From the NCBI RefSeq assembly GCF_902459535.1, contig NZ_LR699553.1, positions 3,782,001 through 3,846,000 on the forward strand: DNA of 64,000 bases. Direction: 5' to 3'. The stretch is from Paraburkholderia dioscoreae. GTDB taxonomy: Bacteria; Pseudomonadota; Gammaproteobacteria; Burkholderiales; Burkholderiaceae. Position numbers and translations under genes: made by a program. Shown piece after piece: positions 34,875 to 43,845 of the stretch; the first letter of the stretch is position 1; each line of letters starts with the position of its first letter. The notes beneath the pieces are model-generated. The model saw only the letters and a list, made by a program, of their open reading frames with translations, was not told where the DNA came from and did no database searches.

Positions 34875-35218
34875 GTCGAACACTCTAGAAAGCGCGGCCC
34901 GGCTTGCGGAACGCGGAACCAATGGAAACGGGGCGAATGGGGTAGATGGAGTGAAGCACAAGTCAACGCGGAATTCGGGATTGCATCGTGATCCGGCCCA
35001 AAAAACAAATTCATTTATCAAATGAATAAATGCGCAAAACGCCTGAATGGATCGTACCGCCGTCGTGTTGCATCTCATGCATGTCGCACGACTTGGCAGA
35101 CAGTGCGCGTGATGGTCTTACAATACGCTCACCCCGTTCACGCATCACCCGCCCACCGGTCGAGCCCTGGCGCGCCGGCGGCGGGCAGCGCCGACAAAAA
35201 TCCCACGAACCGAGACAC
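34875..35218. other. Divergent intergenic region, GGT gene and glpR
   Basis: This 344-bp gap contains an AT-rich inverted repeat at 35009-35027 and otherwise no gene or terminator that I can support. Promoters for both flanking genes must lie here. Confidence 0.5.
35009..35027. promoter_or_regulatory. AT-rich inverted repeat, operator-like
   Basis: ATTCATTT-ATC-AAATGAAT has perfect eight-bp arms and a three-bp spacer in otherwise GC-rich DNA, 135 bp upstream of the gamma-glutamyltransferase start and 190 bp upstream of glpR. The binding protein is unknown. Confidence 0.55.
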
Positions 35219-35998
35219 ATGACCCGAGACCCCCGCCTGACTCTCAATGCCCGGCAACAGGAACTGCTGGAGTGGGTGCAACGCGACGGCTTCGTGACCG
35301 TGGACGACCTCGCGGCGCACTTCGACGTGACGCCGCAGACGATCCGCCGCGACGTCAACTGGCTCGCCGACATGAATCTGCTGCGCCGTTATCACGGCGG
35401 CGCCAGTCTTCCGACCAGTTCCGAAAACGTCTCCTACACTGCGCGTCAGCGCATGTTCCACGAAGAAAAGCGGCGCATTGCGGCGCTAGTGGCCACTCAC
35501 ATTCCCGATCAGGCCTCGCTCTTCATCAACCTCGGCACCACCACGGAGGAAGTGGCTCGCGCGCTCAATCGCCACCGCGGGCTGCGCGTGATCACCAACA
35601 ATCTGAACGTCGCCAGCATGATGAGCGGCTATCCGGATTGCGAGGTGCTGGTGACGGGCGGCATCGTGCGGCCGTGGGACAAAGGGATTGTCGGCGAACT
35701 GGCGATCGATTTCATCCGCCAGTTCAAGGTGGACTTTGCGATCGTCGGCACGTCGAGCATCGAAACGGACGGCACGCTGCGCGACTTCGACACGCGCGAA
35801 GTTCGCGTGGCCGAAGCGATCATCCAGCACGCGCGCACCGTTTTCCTCGCCGCCGACAACTCGAAATTCGGCCGCCCCGCGCTGGTTCGCCAAGGCCATC
35901 TCGATCAGATCGACGCCCTGTTCACGGACATGGCGCCGCCCGCCGCGATGACCGAAACGCTCGCCGCCGCCAACTGCCAGGTATATGTGGCCGAGTGA
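35219..35998 (+). CDS. glpR: DeoR-family glycerol-3-phosphate regulon repressor
   Basis: A 259-residue repressor. The N-terminal DeoR helix-turn-helix is LTLNARQQELLEWVQRDGFVTVDDLAAHFDVTPQTIRRDVNWLADMNLLRRYHGGAS; the C-terminal sugar-phosphate sensor (about 80-240) has LFINLGTTTEEVA, TNNLNVA and IVGTSSIETDGTLRDFD. It is called GlpR from close similarity and from glpD-glpK-glpF two kilobases downstream. Glycerol-3-phosphate would release it from operators such as those at 37904-37931. ATG 35219 begins the conserved domain. Confidence 0.92.
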   Translation: MTRDPRLTLNARQQELLEWVQRDGFVTVDDLAAHFDVTPQTIRRDVNWLADMNLLRRYHGGASLPTSSENVSYTARQRMFHEEKRRIAALVATHIPDQASLFINLGTTTEEVARALNRHRGLRVITNNLNVASMMSGYPDCEVLVTGGIVRPWDKGIVGELAIDFIRQFKVDFAIVGTSSIETDGTLRDFDTREVRVAEAIIQHARTVFLAADNSKFGRPALVRQGHLDQIDALFTDMAPPAAMTETLAAANCQVYVAE

Positions 35999-36301
35999 GG
36001 CCAGGCATTCTCCGCCATGCTGCAGCGCACGAAAAACTTCGAGTGAAATCAAGGAACTGACGGCGGCTCCCAACCGCCGCTGAGGCGCCCAATTGTCAAA
36101 GGGAAAATTTACTGGGGCCGATTTGGTGTTTAACGTGCGGTTGACTACACTCCAGTTCCCCGGCGTTCGTTGCGCGTTCCGCGTAGCGCCGGTTGCGTGA
36201 AACTGTCGTGAGCCGTACCTCCCGCCTGATCCTTTGCGGACTCACTGGCTTGAGCCAGTCGCCGGCAAGGCCGTCCGCGTTTGCCTGACATGGAGAGAAC
36301 G
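35999..36301. other. Intergenic region between glpR and a small gene
   Basis: A 303-bp gap. A GC-rich hairpin (CGGCGG...CCGCCG, 36061-36079) without a T-run follows glpR. A TTGACT at 36141-36146 could be a -35 element for the small gene, but no matching -10 is clear. Confidence 0.45.
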
Positions 36302-36499
36302 ATGCTGAGTCCGCATGAATTCGCTACGTTGTTGCTCGTCAAGGACGCTCCCAATCAGGTCGACATGGAGCGAGAAGAACTCGACGCCCTGCTGGAACGT
36401 CAGTTGGTGGAACTGGAACGGCTCGCGTCAGGCAACGAACAATGGCGCGTGACTGAAACCGGCGACAGCGCATTGCGGGCCATCAAGCGTCTTTCCTAG
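36302..36499 (+). CDS. Small conserved-looking protein of unknown function
   Basis: 65 residues: MLSPHEFATLLLVKDAPNQ, then an acidic amphipathic helix (EELDALLERQLVELERL) and a short C-terminus (QWRVTETGDSALRAIKRL). The shape resembles a small winged-helix-like protein but I do not recognise a family. GGAGAG lies six bases before the ATG at 36302; an in-frame ATG at 36281 lacks a site. Followed by a terminator. Confidence 0.7.
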   Translation: MLSPHEFATLLLVKDAPNQVDMEREELDALLERQLVELERLASGNEQWRVTETGDSALRAIKRLS

Positions 36500-36630
36500 T
36501 TTTCCCGGTTTCACCGCGTCTCTCCGTTGAACGGGCAGTTTATGTCCCAAAAGGGGAGAGGCGCGCAGCACACGGCGCTTTGATCGTGCGGTTGTGCTGC
36601 GTTGAGACCGCCCAAATATTCTTCGCGTGA

Positions 36631-36665
36631 AAAGCAGGACGCCACCTAGCGTCCTGCTTTATTGT
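36631..36665 (+). terminator. Terminator after the small protein gene
   Basis: AAAGCAGGACGC and GCGTCCTGCTTT form a twelve-bp perfect stem with a six-base loop, followed by ATTGTG. The symmetry allows function in both directions. Confidence 0.85.
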
Positions 36666-36717
36666 GCCCGCCTCATTTACGCAGTAAATTGACGCGACGG
36701 ACTTTCTGCCTTCGCGC

Positions 36718-37344
36718 ATGCCCAAAACGCTCTCCCCCGACGACATTCGCCAATTCCGCGAAGCCATGCGGCATGTGGCCGAGAATGCGTTCGCCACGCG
36801 CGGCGCCGAGGGCGTGACGATGCGCGAACTGGCAAAAGAACTGCGGTGTAGTGCCATGACGCCCTATCGCTACTTCCGCGACAAGGACGAGATTCTCGCG
36901 ATGGTCCGCTCAGCCGCATTCAATCGTTTCGCGGCACGCCTCGAAGCGGCAGCGGAGGCCGCCACGGAAACGGATCATTCCGTGGTGAGCGAAGCCTACG
37001 TCGCTTTCGCACTCGACGAACCGCACGCCTACCGTTTGATGTTCGACCTGACCCAGCGGGACAGCGTCTACCCGGAACTCGCCGCGGCGTCACAGCGCGC
37101 GTGGCGCATGCTCGGCGCGCATTTCGAGCGGCTCGTCGCGGCGGGCATTCTGGAAGGCGATCCACGGCTGATCGGCTACGCGTATTGGGCCAGTCTGCAC
37201 GGCTTCACCATGCTGGCGCTGGCCGATCAGTTGCCGTTGCCGCAGGCGCAACAACCCGACGCCCTCAATACGCCGACGCGCGAAGCCGTATTCGCGCAAA
37301 TTCGCCGCATGCTGTGGCGCGGCGCGCAGCCGCAGCGCGGCTAG
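36718..37344 (+). CDS. TetR-family transcriptional regulator
   Basis: A 208-residue regulator. The N-terminal HTH spans about 13-58 (AENAFATRGAEGVTMRELAKELRCSAMTPYRYFRDKDEILAMVR), with the SAMTPYRYF recognition helix. The C-terminal ligand domain (about 75-200) resembles the TetR WHG domain group (VAFALDEPHAYRLMFDL). No divergent partner gene adjoins, so its target is unknown. Confidence 0.9.
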   Translation: MPKTLSPDDIRQFREAMRHVAENAFATRGAEGVTMRELAKELRCSAMTPYRYFRDKDEILAMVRSAAFNRFAARLEAAAEAATETDHSVVSEAYVAFALDEPHAYRLMFDLTQRDSVYPELAAASQRAWRMLGAHFERLVAAGILEGDPRLIGYAYWASLHGFTMLALADQLPLPQAQQPDALNTPTREAVFAQIRRMLWRGAQPQRG

Positions 37345-37413
37345 CGCCGGCTACGCGCAACGCCGTTCAGCCAACGGCGGCGCTCGGCAAGACAGCAGGC
37401 GCACGCGCCAGGC

Positions 37414-37788
37414 TCAGCCGTTACGCAAGGTCGGATCCACAGCCGCGCGCCAGCTCAACGCCCTGGCGCGCTGGTCGGTGAAGAACGTCACCCACTGATT
37501 ACGGATTTGCGGATCGGTGCTCGCGCCCTGGCTCGTGTAACGCTGCGCGATCGACGTCTGGAATGCACAGAAATCGTCCTTCGACAACTTGCCGTGCCGG
37601 TTCGCCACATACGCGTCGAACATGGCCGCGTAGACGCCTTGGGCGTCGTTGCCATAGTCGACTGTCTGGGCGCTGCACATCTGTTGCAACGACACGAACG
37701 ACGGTGCGCCCCTCGTTCCGCTCAGGCTCGGCGAGCTGACGCACCCCGCGAGAAGCGCTGCGGCGCCGATCATCAAAAGTCCACGCAT
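37414..37788 (-). CDS. Putative lipoprotein of unknown function
   Basis: A 124-residue protein with a short lipoprotein signal (MRGLLMIGAAALLAGC, lipid-bearing Cys16). The mature part includes FVSLQQMCSAQTVDYGNDAQGVYAAMFDAYVANRHGKLSKDDFCAFQTSIAQRY; two further cysteines may pair. GAGGTG lies a few bases before the ATG. No domain recognised. It separates the TetR gene from the glp genes and is oriented against both. Confidence 0.8.
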   Translation of the reverse strand: MRGLLMIGAAALLAGCVSSPSLSGTRGAPSFVSLQQMCSAQTVDYGNDAQGVYAAMFDAYVANRHGKLSKDDFCAFQTSIAQRYTSQGASTDPQIRNQWVTFFTDQRARALSWRAAVDPTLRNG

Positions 37789-37903
37789 GAATTCACCTCG
37801 AAATGGCTGCTGCCGAGAGTATCGTCCGTGGCTGCGCGTTGCGCCACTACCCGGACGACCGTTAGAGGGTCAGCCAGACAATCCGAACTTTACTTTTTCG
37901 AAT

Positions 37904-37931
37904 ATGTTCATTAAAGTTCGCAAACGAACAC
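37904..37931. promoter_or_regulatory. GlpR operator(s) upstream of glpD
   Basis: AAGTTCGCAAACGAACAC (37914-37931) closely matches the E. coli GlpR consensus (ATGTTCG-ATAA-CGAACAT). An overlapping half-site ATGTTCATTA starts at 37904, and CTATCGGTTCGATAG (37931-37945) is a further palindrome. They lie 44-85 bp before the glpD start. Confidence 0.8.
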
Positions 37932-37988
37932 TATCGGTTCGATAGATTTTCCAAACGGCTTTCCAGATCGACGTAGGGGACACAGCAG

Positions 37989-39518
37989 GTGACGCAAGGC
38001 TCAAGATACGATTTGCTCGTGGTGGGCGGCGGGATCAACGGCGCCGGCATCGCTCGCGACGCGGCGGGCCGCGGCCTGTCGGTTCTGCTGTGCGAACAGG
38101 ACGATCTGGCGGCGCATACGTCGTCGGCCAGTACCAAGCTGATTCACGGCGGGCTGCGCTATCTGGAATACCGCGAGTTCGGGCTGGTGCGCAAAGCCCT
38201 GCAGGAGCGCGAAACGCTGTTGCGCGCCGCGCCGCACATCATGTGGCCGCTGCGCTTCGTGATGCCGCACATGCCCGACCTGCGCCCGGCCTGGCTGATC
38301 CGCGCCGGTCTGTTCCTGTACGACCATCTGGCCAAACGCGAACTGCTGCCCGGCTCGCGCGGCATCGTGATGCGCAACCATCCGGCGGGCGCGCCGCTCG
38401 TCGATTCGATCAAGCGCGGCTTTGTGTACTCGGACGGCTGGGTCAACGACGCGCGGCTGGTCGTGCTGAACGCGCTGGATGCCGAGGAGCGCGGCGCGAA
38501 AATTCTCACCCGCACGAAACTGTTGAGCGCCGTGCGCGCCGGCGGCGAATGGCGCGCGCAACTCAAACGCGCCGACGGCACGATTCTGGACGTGCGCGCC
38601 GCCTCGATTGCGAATGCCGCGGGGCCGTGGGTCGGCGAACTGCTGCAAGGCGCGCTCGGCCGCGCGGCGTCGCACAGCGTGCGGCTCGTGAAAGGCAGCC
38701 ACATCGTCACGCGGCGTCTGTTCGAACACGACCACGCGTACATCTTCCAGAATCCGGACAAGCGGATCATCTTCGCGATTCCGTACGAACACGATTACAC
38801 GCTGATCGGCACAACGGATCTCGAATATCGCGGCGACCCGTCGCAAGTGGCGATAAACGCCGAAGAAACGCAATACCTGTGCGACTCGATCAACCGCTAT
38901 TTCAAGCAGAAGATCTCGCCGGCCGACGTGCGCTGGACCTATTCGGGCGTACGCCCGCTGCTCGAAGAAGAAGGCGCGGACAACCCGTCCGCGGTCACGC
39001 GCGATTATTCGCTTGAACTCGACGCGCCCGCCGGTGAAGCGCCTCTGCTGTCGGTGTTCGGCGGCAAGATCACCACCTTCCGCAAACTGGCGGAAGAAGC
39101 CGTCGACCAACTCGCGCATGCGCTGCATCACGACGCATCGTCATGGACAGCCGGCGCGCCATTGCCCGGCGGCGATATGCCCGGCGCCAACTTCGAGCGC
39201 TTTCTCGGCGAATTCAGGCAGCAGCATGCATGGTTGCCGGCCGACCTCGCGCACCGCCTCGCCCGCGCCTACGGCACACGCGTCAAGCATGTGATCGGCA
39301 ATGCGCGTTCCGTGGCCGAGCTCGGCCGCGCCTTCGCGCCCGGTCTTTACGAAGCGGAACTGACTTACCTGCGCGATACCGAATGGGCGCGCAGCGCACA
39401 AGACGTGTTGTGGCGCCGATCGAAACTCGGCTTGCACGTCGAACCGGGCACGCTCGATTCGATCACACGCGATATCGACGCATGGTTCGCCCGCGAACCC
39501 GCGCGACAGAGCGCATAG
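37989..39518 (+). CDS. glpD: Aerobic glycerol-3-phosphate dehydrogenase
   Basis: A 509-residue FAD-dependent membrane-associated dehydrogenase that oxidises glycerol-3-phosphate to dihydroxyacetone phosphate and feeds quinones. The N-terminal FAD motif is YDLLVVGGGINGAGIARDAAGRG; other family segments are SSASTKLIHGGLRYLEYREFGLVRKAL and FAIPYEHDYTLIGTTDLEY. The start is GTG at 37989. Operators for GlpR lie just upstream. Length matches E. coli GlpD. Confidence 0.97.
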   Translation: MTQGSRYDLLVVGGGINGAGIARDAAGRGLSVLLCEQDDLAAHTSSASTKLIHGGLRYLEYREFGLVRKALQERETLLRAAPHIMWPLRFVMPHMPDLRPAWLIRAGLFLYDHLAKRELLPGSRGIVMRNHPAGAPLVDSIKRGFVYSDGWVNDARLVVLNALDAEERGAKILTRTKLLSAVRAGGEWRAQLKRADGTILDVRAASIANAAGPWVGELLQGALGRAASHSVRLVKGSHIVTRRLFEHDHAYIFQNPDKRIIFAIPYEHDYTLIGTTDLEYRGDPSQVAINAEETQYLCDSINRYFKQKISPADVRWTYSGVRPLLEEEGADNPSAVTRDYSLELDAPAGEAPLLSVFGGKITTFRKLAEEAVDQLAHALHHDASSWTAGAPLPGGDMPGANFERFLGEFRQQHAWLPADLAHRLARAYGTRVKHVIGNARSVAELGRAFAPGLYEAELTYLRDTEWARSAQDVLWRRSKLGLHVEPGTLDSITRDIDAWFAREPARQSA

Positions 39519-39692
39519 TCAGACATCGGCACGCGGCGCGCGCTGCATTTGAACGAACCGGATTGCTTCACCCCTCGGCTGCAACAAGCCGGGACGCATC
39601 ACCACAAACTGTTGCAGCCCGCTTAAAACAACAAGCCGTTCCCGTCGCCGGTTACCCCGCTGGCGATTCATGAAACGCATGGAGAAGAGACA

Positions 39693-41192
39693 ATGCAGGA
39701 TCAGTACATTCTCGCGCTTGACCAAGGCACCACCAGCTCGCGCGCGATGCTGTTCGATCGGCTCGGCAATATCATGTCGACCGCCCAGAAGGAATTCCGG
39801 CAAATCTACCCGCGCCCGGGCTGGGTCGAACACGATCCGCAGGAAATCTGGTCGACCCAGGCCGGCGTCGCCGCCGAGGCCGTGACGCGCGCCGGCATGA
39901 ACGGCACCTCGATCGCCGCGATCGGCATCACCAACCAGCGCGAAACCACCATCGTGTGGGATCGCGAAACCGGCCATCCTGTCTATAACGCGATCGTCTG
40001 GCAGGATCGCCGCACCGCGGACTTCTGCGACCTGCTCAAAGAGCAGGGGCTCGAAGAAAAAGTTCGCGCAAAAACCGGCCTGCCGATCGACTCGTATTTC
40101 TCGGCCACCAAGATCCGCTGGATTCTCGACAACGTCGAGGGCGCGCGCGAAAAAGCCAAACAGGGCCGTCTTGCGTTCGGCACCGTCGATAGCTGGCTGG
40201 TGTGGAATTTCACCAAGGGCGGCCTGCACATCACCGACGTCACCAACGCGTCGCGCACGATGCTGTTCAACATCCACTCGCTGAAGTGGGACGACGAACT
40301 GCTCGAAGCGCTCGACATTCCACGCAGCATGCTGCCGGAAGTGCGTGCTTCGTCGGAAACGTACGGCCCGACCAAGACCACCGTGTTCGCTTCGAAGATT
40401 CCGCTCGCGGGGATCGCCGGCGATCAGCACGCCGCGCTCTTCGGCCAGATGTGCACGGAGTCGGGCATGGTGAAGAACACCTACGGCACGGGCTGCTTCC
40501 TCGTGATGAACACCGGCGACAAGCCGATCGAATCGAAGAACAATCTCGTCACCACGATTGCCTGGCAGATCGGCGACCAGATCAATTACGCGCTGGAAGG
40601 CAGCATCTTCATTGGCGGCGCGGTAGTGCAATGGCTGCGCGACGGCCTCGGCATCATCAAGAACGCCGCTGAAATCGAAACGCTGGCGCGCAGCGTGCCG
40701 CATTGCGACGGCGTGTATCTGGTGCCGGCCTTCGCCGGCCTTGGCGCACCGCACTGGAATGCGCGCGCTCGCGGCACGCTGTTCGGCGTGACGCGCGGCA
40801 CGTCGTCGGCGCATATCGCACGCGCCGCGCTCGACTCGATCGCCTATCAATCGCTCGACGTGTTGAAGGCGATGGAAGCCGACTCCGGCATTCGCATCGG
40901 CGAATTGCGAGTGGACGGCGGCGCCTGCGCGAACAATCTGCTGATGCAATTCCAGGCGGACATTCTCGGCGTCGACGCCGTGCGCCCCAAGGTGTCGGAA
41001 ACGACCGCGTTGGGCGCCGCTTATCTGGCCGGTCTCGCGGTGGGTTACTGGAAAGATGTCGACGAGCTGCAAAGCCAGTGGAAACTCGACCGCCGCTTCA
41101 CGCCCGCCCTGCCGCACGCCGAGGTCAAGGCATGCCTCGACGGCTGGAAGCGCGCGATCCGCGCCGCGAAGGCCTGGGCCGATACGCCCTGA
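39693..41192 (+). CDS. glpK: Glycerol kinase
   Basis: A 499-residue FGGY-family kinase that phosphorylates glycerol to glycerol-3-phosphate. MQDQYILALDQGTTSSRAMLFDRLGNI is the standard start; FGTVDSWLVWNFTKG, GDQHAALFGQMC, GTGCFLVMNTG and RVDGGACANNLLMQFQAD-like segments are present. GGAGAAGAG precedes the ATG. It follows glpD by 174 bp and precedes glpF by 85 bp on the same strand, forming the glycerol operon. Confidence 0.98.
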   Translation: MQDQYILALDQGTTSSRAMLFDRLGNIMSTAQKEFRQIYPRPGWVEHDPQEIWSTQAGVAAEAVTRAGMNGTSIAAIGITNQRETTIVWDRETGHPVYNAIVWQDRRTADFCDLLKEQGLEEKVRAKTGLPIDSYFSATKIRWILDNVEGAREKAKQGRLAFGTVDSWLVWNFTKGGLHITDVTNASRTMLFNIHSLKWDDELLEALDIPRSMLPEVRASSETYGPTKTTVFASKIPLAGIAGDQHAALFGQMCTESGMVKNTYGTGCFLVMNTGDKPIESKNNLVTTIAWQIGDQINYALEGSIFIGGAVVQWLRDGLGIIKNAAEIETLARSVPHCDGVYLVPAFAGLGAPHWNARARGTLFGVTRGTSSAHIARAALDSIAYQSLDVLKAMEADSGIRIGELRVDGGACANNLLMQFQADILGVDAVRPKVSETTALGAAYLAGLAVGYWKDVDELQSQWKLDRRFTPALPHAEVKACLDGWKRAIRAAKAWADTP

Positions 41193-41277
41193 GCGCGTTT
41201 TTCCAGCACGCCTGTCTCGACATAAGAAGCCGCTTATCCCGCGGCTTCCCCGACAACTATAGTTCGGATAACCAACG

Positions 41278-41991
41278 ATGCATCCTTACATTGCGGAATT
41301 CATCGGCACGGCGCTCGTGGTGCTGCTCGGCGACGGCGCCGTTGCCAACGTGCTGCTTGCGCGGACCAAAGGCAAAGGCGCGGATCTGATCGTGATCGTG
41401 ATGGGTTGGGCGATGGCCGTGTTCATCGCCGTCTACGTCACCGCGTCCTTCAGCGGCGCGCACCTGAATCCTGTCGTGACCGTCAGCCTCGCGCTGGCCG
41501 GCAAGTTCGCGTGGGCCAAAGTGCCGGGCTATGTGGCCGCGCAGATGCTCGGCGGCATGGCCGGCGCGCTGCTCGTGTGGGTCGCCTATCGCCAGCACTT
41601 CGCGAAAGAAGGCGATGCCGACGTAAAGCTCGGCGTGTTCTGCACCGCGCCGGCGATTCGCAGCGTGCCGCATAACCTGCTCACCGAAATGATCGCCACC
41701 TTCGTGTTGATTCTCGGCGTGCTGTATCTGGCTTCGCCGCAAGTCGGCCTCGGCGCGCTCGACGCGCTGCCGGTCGGCCTGCTGGTGCTCGGCATCGGCA
41801 TCTCGCTCGGCGGCCCGACCGGCTACGCGATGAGTCCCGCACGCGACCTGTCGCCGCGTTTGATGCACGCGCTGCTGCCGATTCCGGGCAAGCGCGATAG
41901 CGACTGGCACTATGCGTGGATTCCGGTTTGCGGTCCGCTGCTGGGCGGTGCGGCGGCAGCGTGTCTGTATTTGTACCTGCACGTGCATTGA
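41278..41991 (+). CDS. glpF: Glycerol facilitator-like aquaglyceroporin (MIP family), with altered NPA motifs
   Basis: A 237-residue six-span channel beginning MHPYIAEFIGTALVVLLGDGAVANVLLA. Family elements SFSGAHLNPVVTVSLALAG and GPTGYAMSPARDLSPRLMHALLPI are clear, but the two channel-constriction motifs read NPV (64-66) and SPA (186-188) in place of NPA in both. It lies downstream of glpK, the reverse of the E. coli glpF-glpK order. Glycerol uptake is inferred from context. Confidence 0.92.
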   Translation: MHPYIAEFIGTALVVLLGDGAVANVLLARTKGKGADLIVIVMGWAMAVFIAVYVTASFSGAHLNPVVTVSLALAGKFAWAKVPGYVAAQMLGGMAGALLVWVAYRQHFAKEGDADVKLGVFCTAPAIRSVPHNLLTEMIATFVLILGVLYLASPQVGLGALDALPVGLLVLGIGISLGGPTGYAMSPARDLSPRLMHALLPIPGKRDSDWHYAWIPVCGPLLGGAAAACLYLYLHVH

Positions 41992-42165
41992 TCCGGGCGC
42001 GCGCTTAAGACCCGCCTCAGGGGCATGTCAAGGACGCGCCCGAGGCGCGACGGAAAGCGGCGGCGCCGCGCGGGCGGCGCCAAAGCACGTATCATGACGC
42101 TTTCACTCTGTGCGCATGCGCTTGCAATCGCCTTGCCCCATGCGCTTCGCTTTCCGTTTCCAGGC

Positions 42166-42852
42166 ATGATCGACCACCTCATCTGTGACTGCGACGGCGT
42201 GCTCGTCGACAGCGAAATCATCGCTGACCGCGTAATGCTCGAAACGCTGAGCGCCACGTTCCCCGGCCTCGAATTCGAACCCATCGTCAAAACGGCCTTT
42301 GGCCAGCAAACGTCGCGCTTTCTCGAAGGCATCGAGAGGTCGTTCGATATCACGCTGCCCGCCAATTTTTTCGACACTATCGAACACAACGTCGAGCTCG
42401 CGCTCGCGGCTTCGCTCAGCCCGATCAACGGCGTGCGCGACGCGTTGCAACGAGTCGCCTTGCCGGCCGCCGTCGTCTCGAACAGCCGCATGACGCGCGT
42501 GAATGCATCGGTGCGGCGCGCGGGTCTGCAGCAGATTTTCGGCGAACGCATTTTCAGCGCGGAACAGGTGGCCCGCCCGAAGCCTTATCCCGACGTGTAT
42601 CTGTTCGCCGCGAAGACGCTGGGCGTGGAGCCGTCACGATGCGTCGTGGTGGAAGACAGCGTGGCGGGTTTGAATGCAGCGCGGGCGGCGGGTATGAAAA
42701 CGATCGCTTTCGTCGGCGCGAGCCATATTCCCGATGGCTACGCGGACGCGCTGCGCAAGATGGGCATGACGCGCATCATGCAGCATATGGATGAATTGCC
42801 CGCGCTGGTCGAAGCGGGCATGCGCGGCGAATTCGGTGACGTGCAGTCGTAG
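42166..42852 (+). CDS. HAD-superfamily (subfamily IA) phosphatase, YieH-like
   Basis: A 228-residue phosphatase. HAD motif I is DCDGVLVDSE with the nucleophile Asp, motif II is VVSNSRM, Lys is in ARPKPYPD, and motif IV is VVEDSVAG. An alpha-helical cap lies between motifs I and II. It resembles YieH/phosphoglycolate-phosphatase-like enzymes. A glycerol-phosphate or phosphosugar substrate is possible from the neighbourhood but not shown. ATG 42166 (MIDHLICD) is chosen over the longer Arg-rich frame from 42025. Confidence 0.9.
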   Translation: MIDHLICDCDGVLVDSEIIADRVMLETLSATFPGLEFEPIVKTAFGQQTSRFLEGIERSFDITLPANFFDTIEHNVELALAASLSPINGVRDALQRVALPAAVVSNSRMTRVNASVRRAGLQQIFGERIFSAEQVARPKPYPDVYLFAAKTLGVEPSRCVVVEDSVAGLNAARAAGMKTIAFVGASHIPDGYADALRKMGMTRIMQHMDELPALVEAGMRGEFGDVQS

Positions 42853-42868
42853 CCGTTCGCGGCGATAA

Positions 42869-42908
42869 GAAAGCCGGTAGTTCAATGAAGACTGCCGGCT
42901 TTTTTTGC
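42869..42908. terminator. Bidirectional terminator between the HAD gene and ribB
   Basis: AAGCCGGTAGT and ACTGCCGGCTT pair with one G-T wobble, followed by TTTTTTT on the plus strand. A weaker T-run is present on the minus strand. Confidence 0.9.
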
Positions 42909-42976
42909 CTCAACGCATGAGACGAGACGCAATAACGTATGCACACGTCACCTCACGCCCGCACACTCCTCGCGTA

Positions 42977-43711
42977 TCAAGCCTCGTCGGCCACGCATTC
43001 GCGCGCCTGCGCCAGCGCCTGACGAAACTCCACCAGCTCGGCGATGGTCAGCATCGGCAGATTGTGTTGCGTGGCGAAGCGCTCCACGTCCGCGCCGCGC
43101 GTCATCGTGCCGTCCGCGTTCATCAGCTCGCACAGTACGCCGGCCGGCTTCAGACCCGCGAGAATCGCCAGGTCCACCGTGCCTTCGGTGTGACCGCGGC
43201 GCGCGAGCACGCCGCCGGGTTGCGCACGCAACGGGAACACATGGCCGGGACGCACGATATCGGCGGGCTTCGCCGTATCGGCAATCGCGGCGCGAATCGT
43301 CGTCACGCGATCGAGCGCGGACACGCCGGTGGTCACGCCCTCGCGTGCTTCGATAGAAACCGTGAACGCGGTGCCGTGACGGCTTTCGTTGTTGACGGCC
43401 ATTGGCGGCAGTTCGAGCGCGCGGATCTTCTCGTCGGGCAGGCACAGGCACACAATGCCGCTGCATTCGCGGATCAGCAACGCCATGGTTTCGACGGACA
43501 GACGCTCGGCGGAGACGATCAGATCGGCTTCGTTCTCGCGGTCGTGGTCGTCTTGCAGCACGACGGCGCGGCCATCGCGCATTGCTTGCAAGGCGGCGGC
43601 GATACGCGGCGGAACGGCTTCGGTGTCGAGCAGCGGGAGATCGAGGAATGCGCTATCCGCAATCGTCGAAGGAGCAGGAAAAGTAGCAAAAGACATAGTT
43701 GAAACGCTCAT
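42977..43711 (-). CDS. ribB: 3,4-dihydroxy-2-butanone-4-phosphate synthase
   Basis: A 244-residue riboflavin-pathway enzyme converting ribulose-5-phosphate to dihydroxybutanone phosphate plus formate. The motif DDHDRENEADLIVSAE carries the catalytic acidic residues, and PGHVFPLRAQPGGVLARRGHTEGTVDLA and LCELMNADGTM are characteristic. There is no GTP cyclohydrolase II domain fused. The N-terminus has about 30 extra residues. It is controlled by the FMN riboswitch upstream. Confidence 0.96.
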   Translation of the reverse strand: MSVSTMSFATFPAPSTIADSAFLDLPLLDTEAVPPRIAAALQAMRDGRAVVLQDDHDRENEADLIVSAERLSVETMALLIRECSGIVCLCLPDEKIRALELPPMAVNNESRHGTAFTVSIEAREGVTTGVSALDRVTTIRAAIADTAKPADIVRPGHVFPLRAQPGGVLARRGHTEGTVDLAILAGLKPAGVLCELMNADGTMTRGADVERFATQHNLPMLTIAELVEFRQALAQARECVADEA

Positions 43712-43845
43712 CGCAAAAGTTGGGCGAGAAACGTTTCAGGGCATTGCAAACAGACAAAGACGCACCGTTGAGCGCCGCGCAAGGCAGCGTTCGCGCACCG
43801 CCCGAAGCTGCAAGCGGCGCCACGGAAACGAACGTGACTATCTGC

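Noticed and set aside
35999..36301. Small RNA gene between glpR and the 65-residue protein
   Set aside because: Only a hairpin without T-run and an isolated -35-like element; not enough to call.
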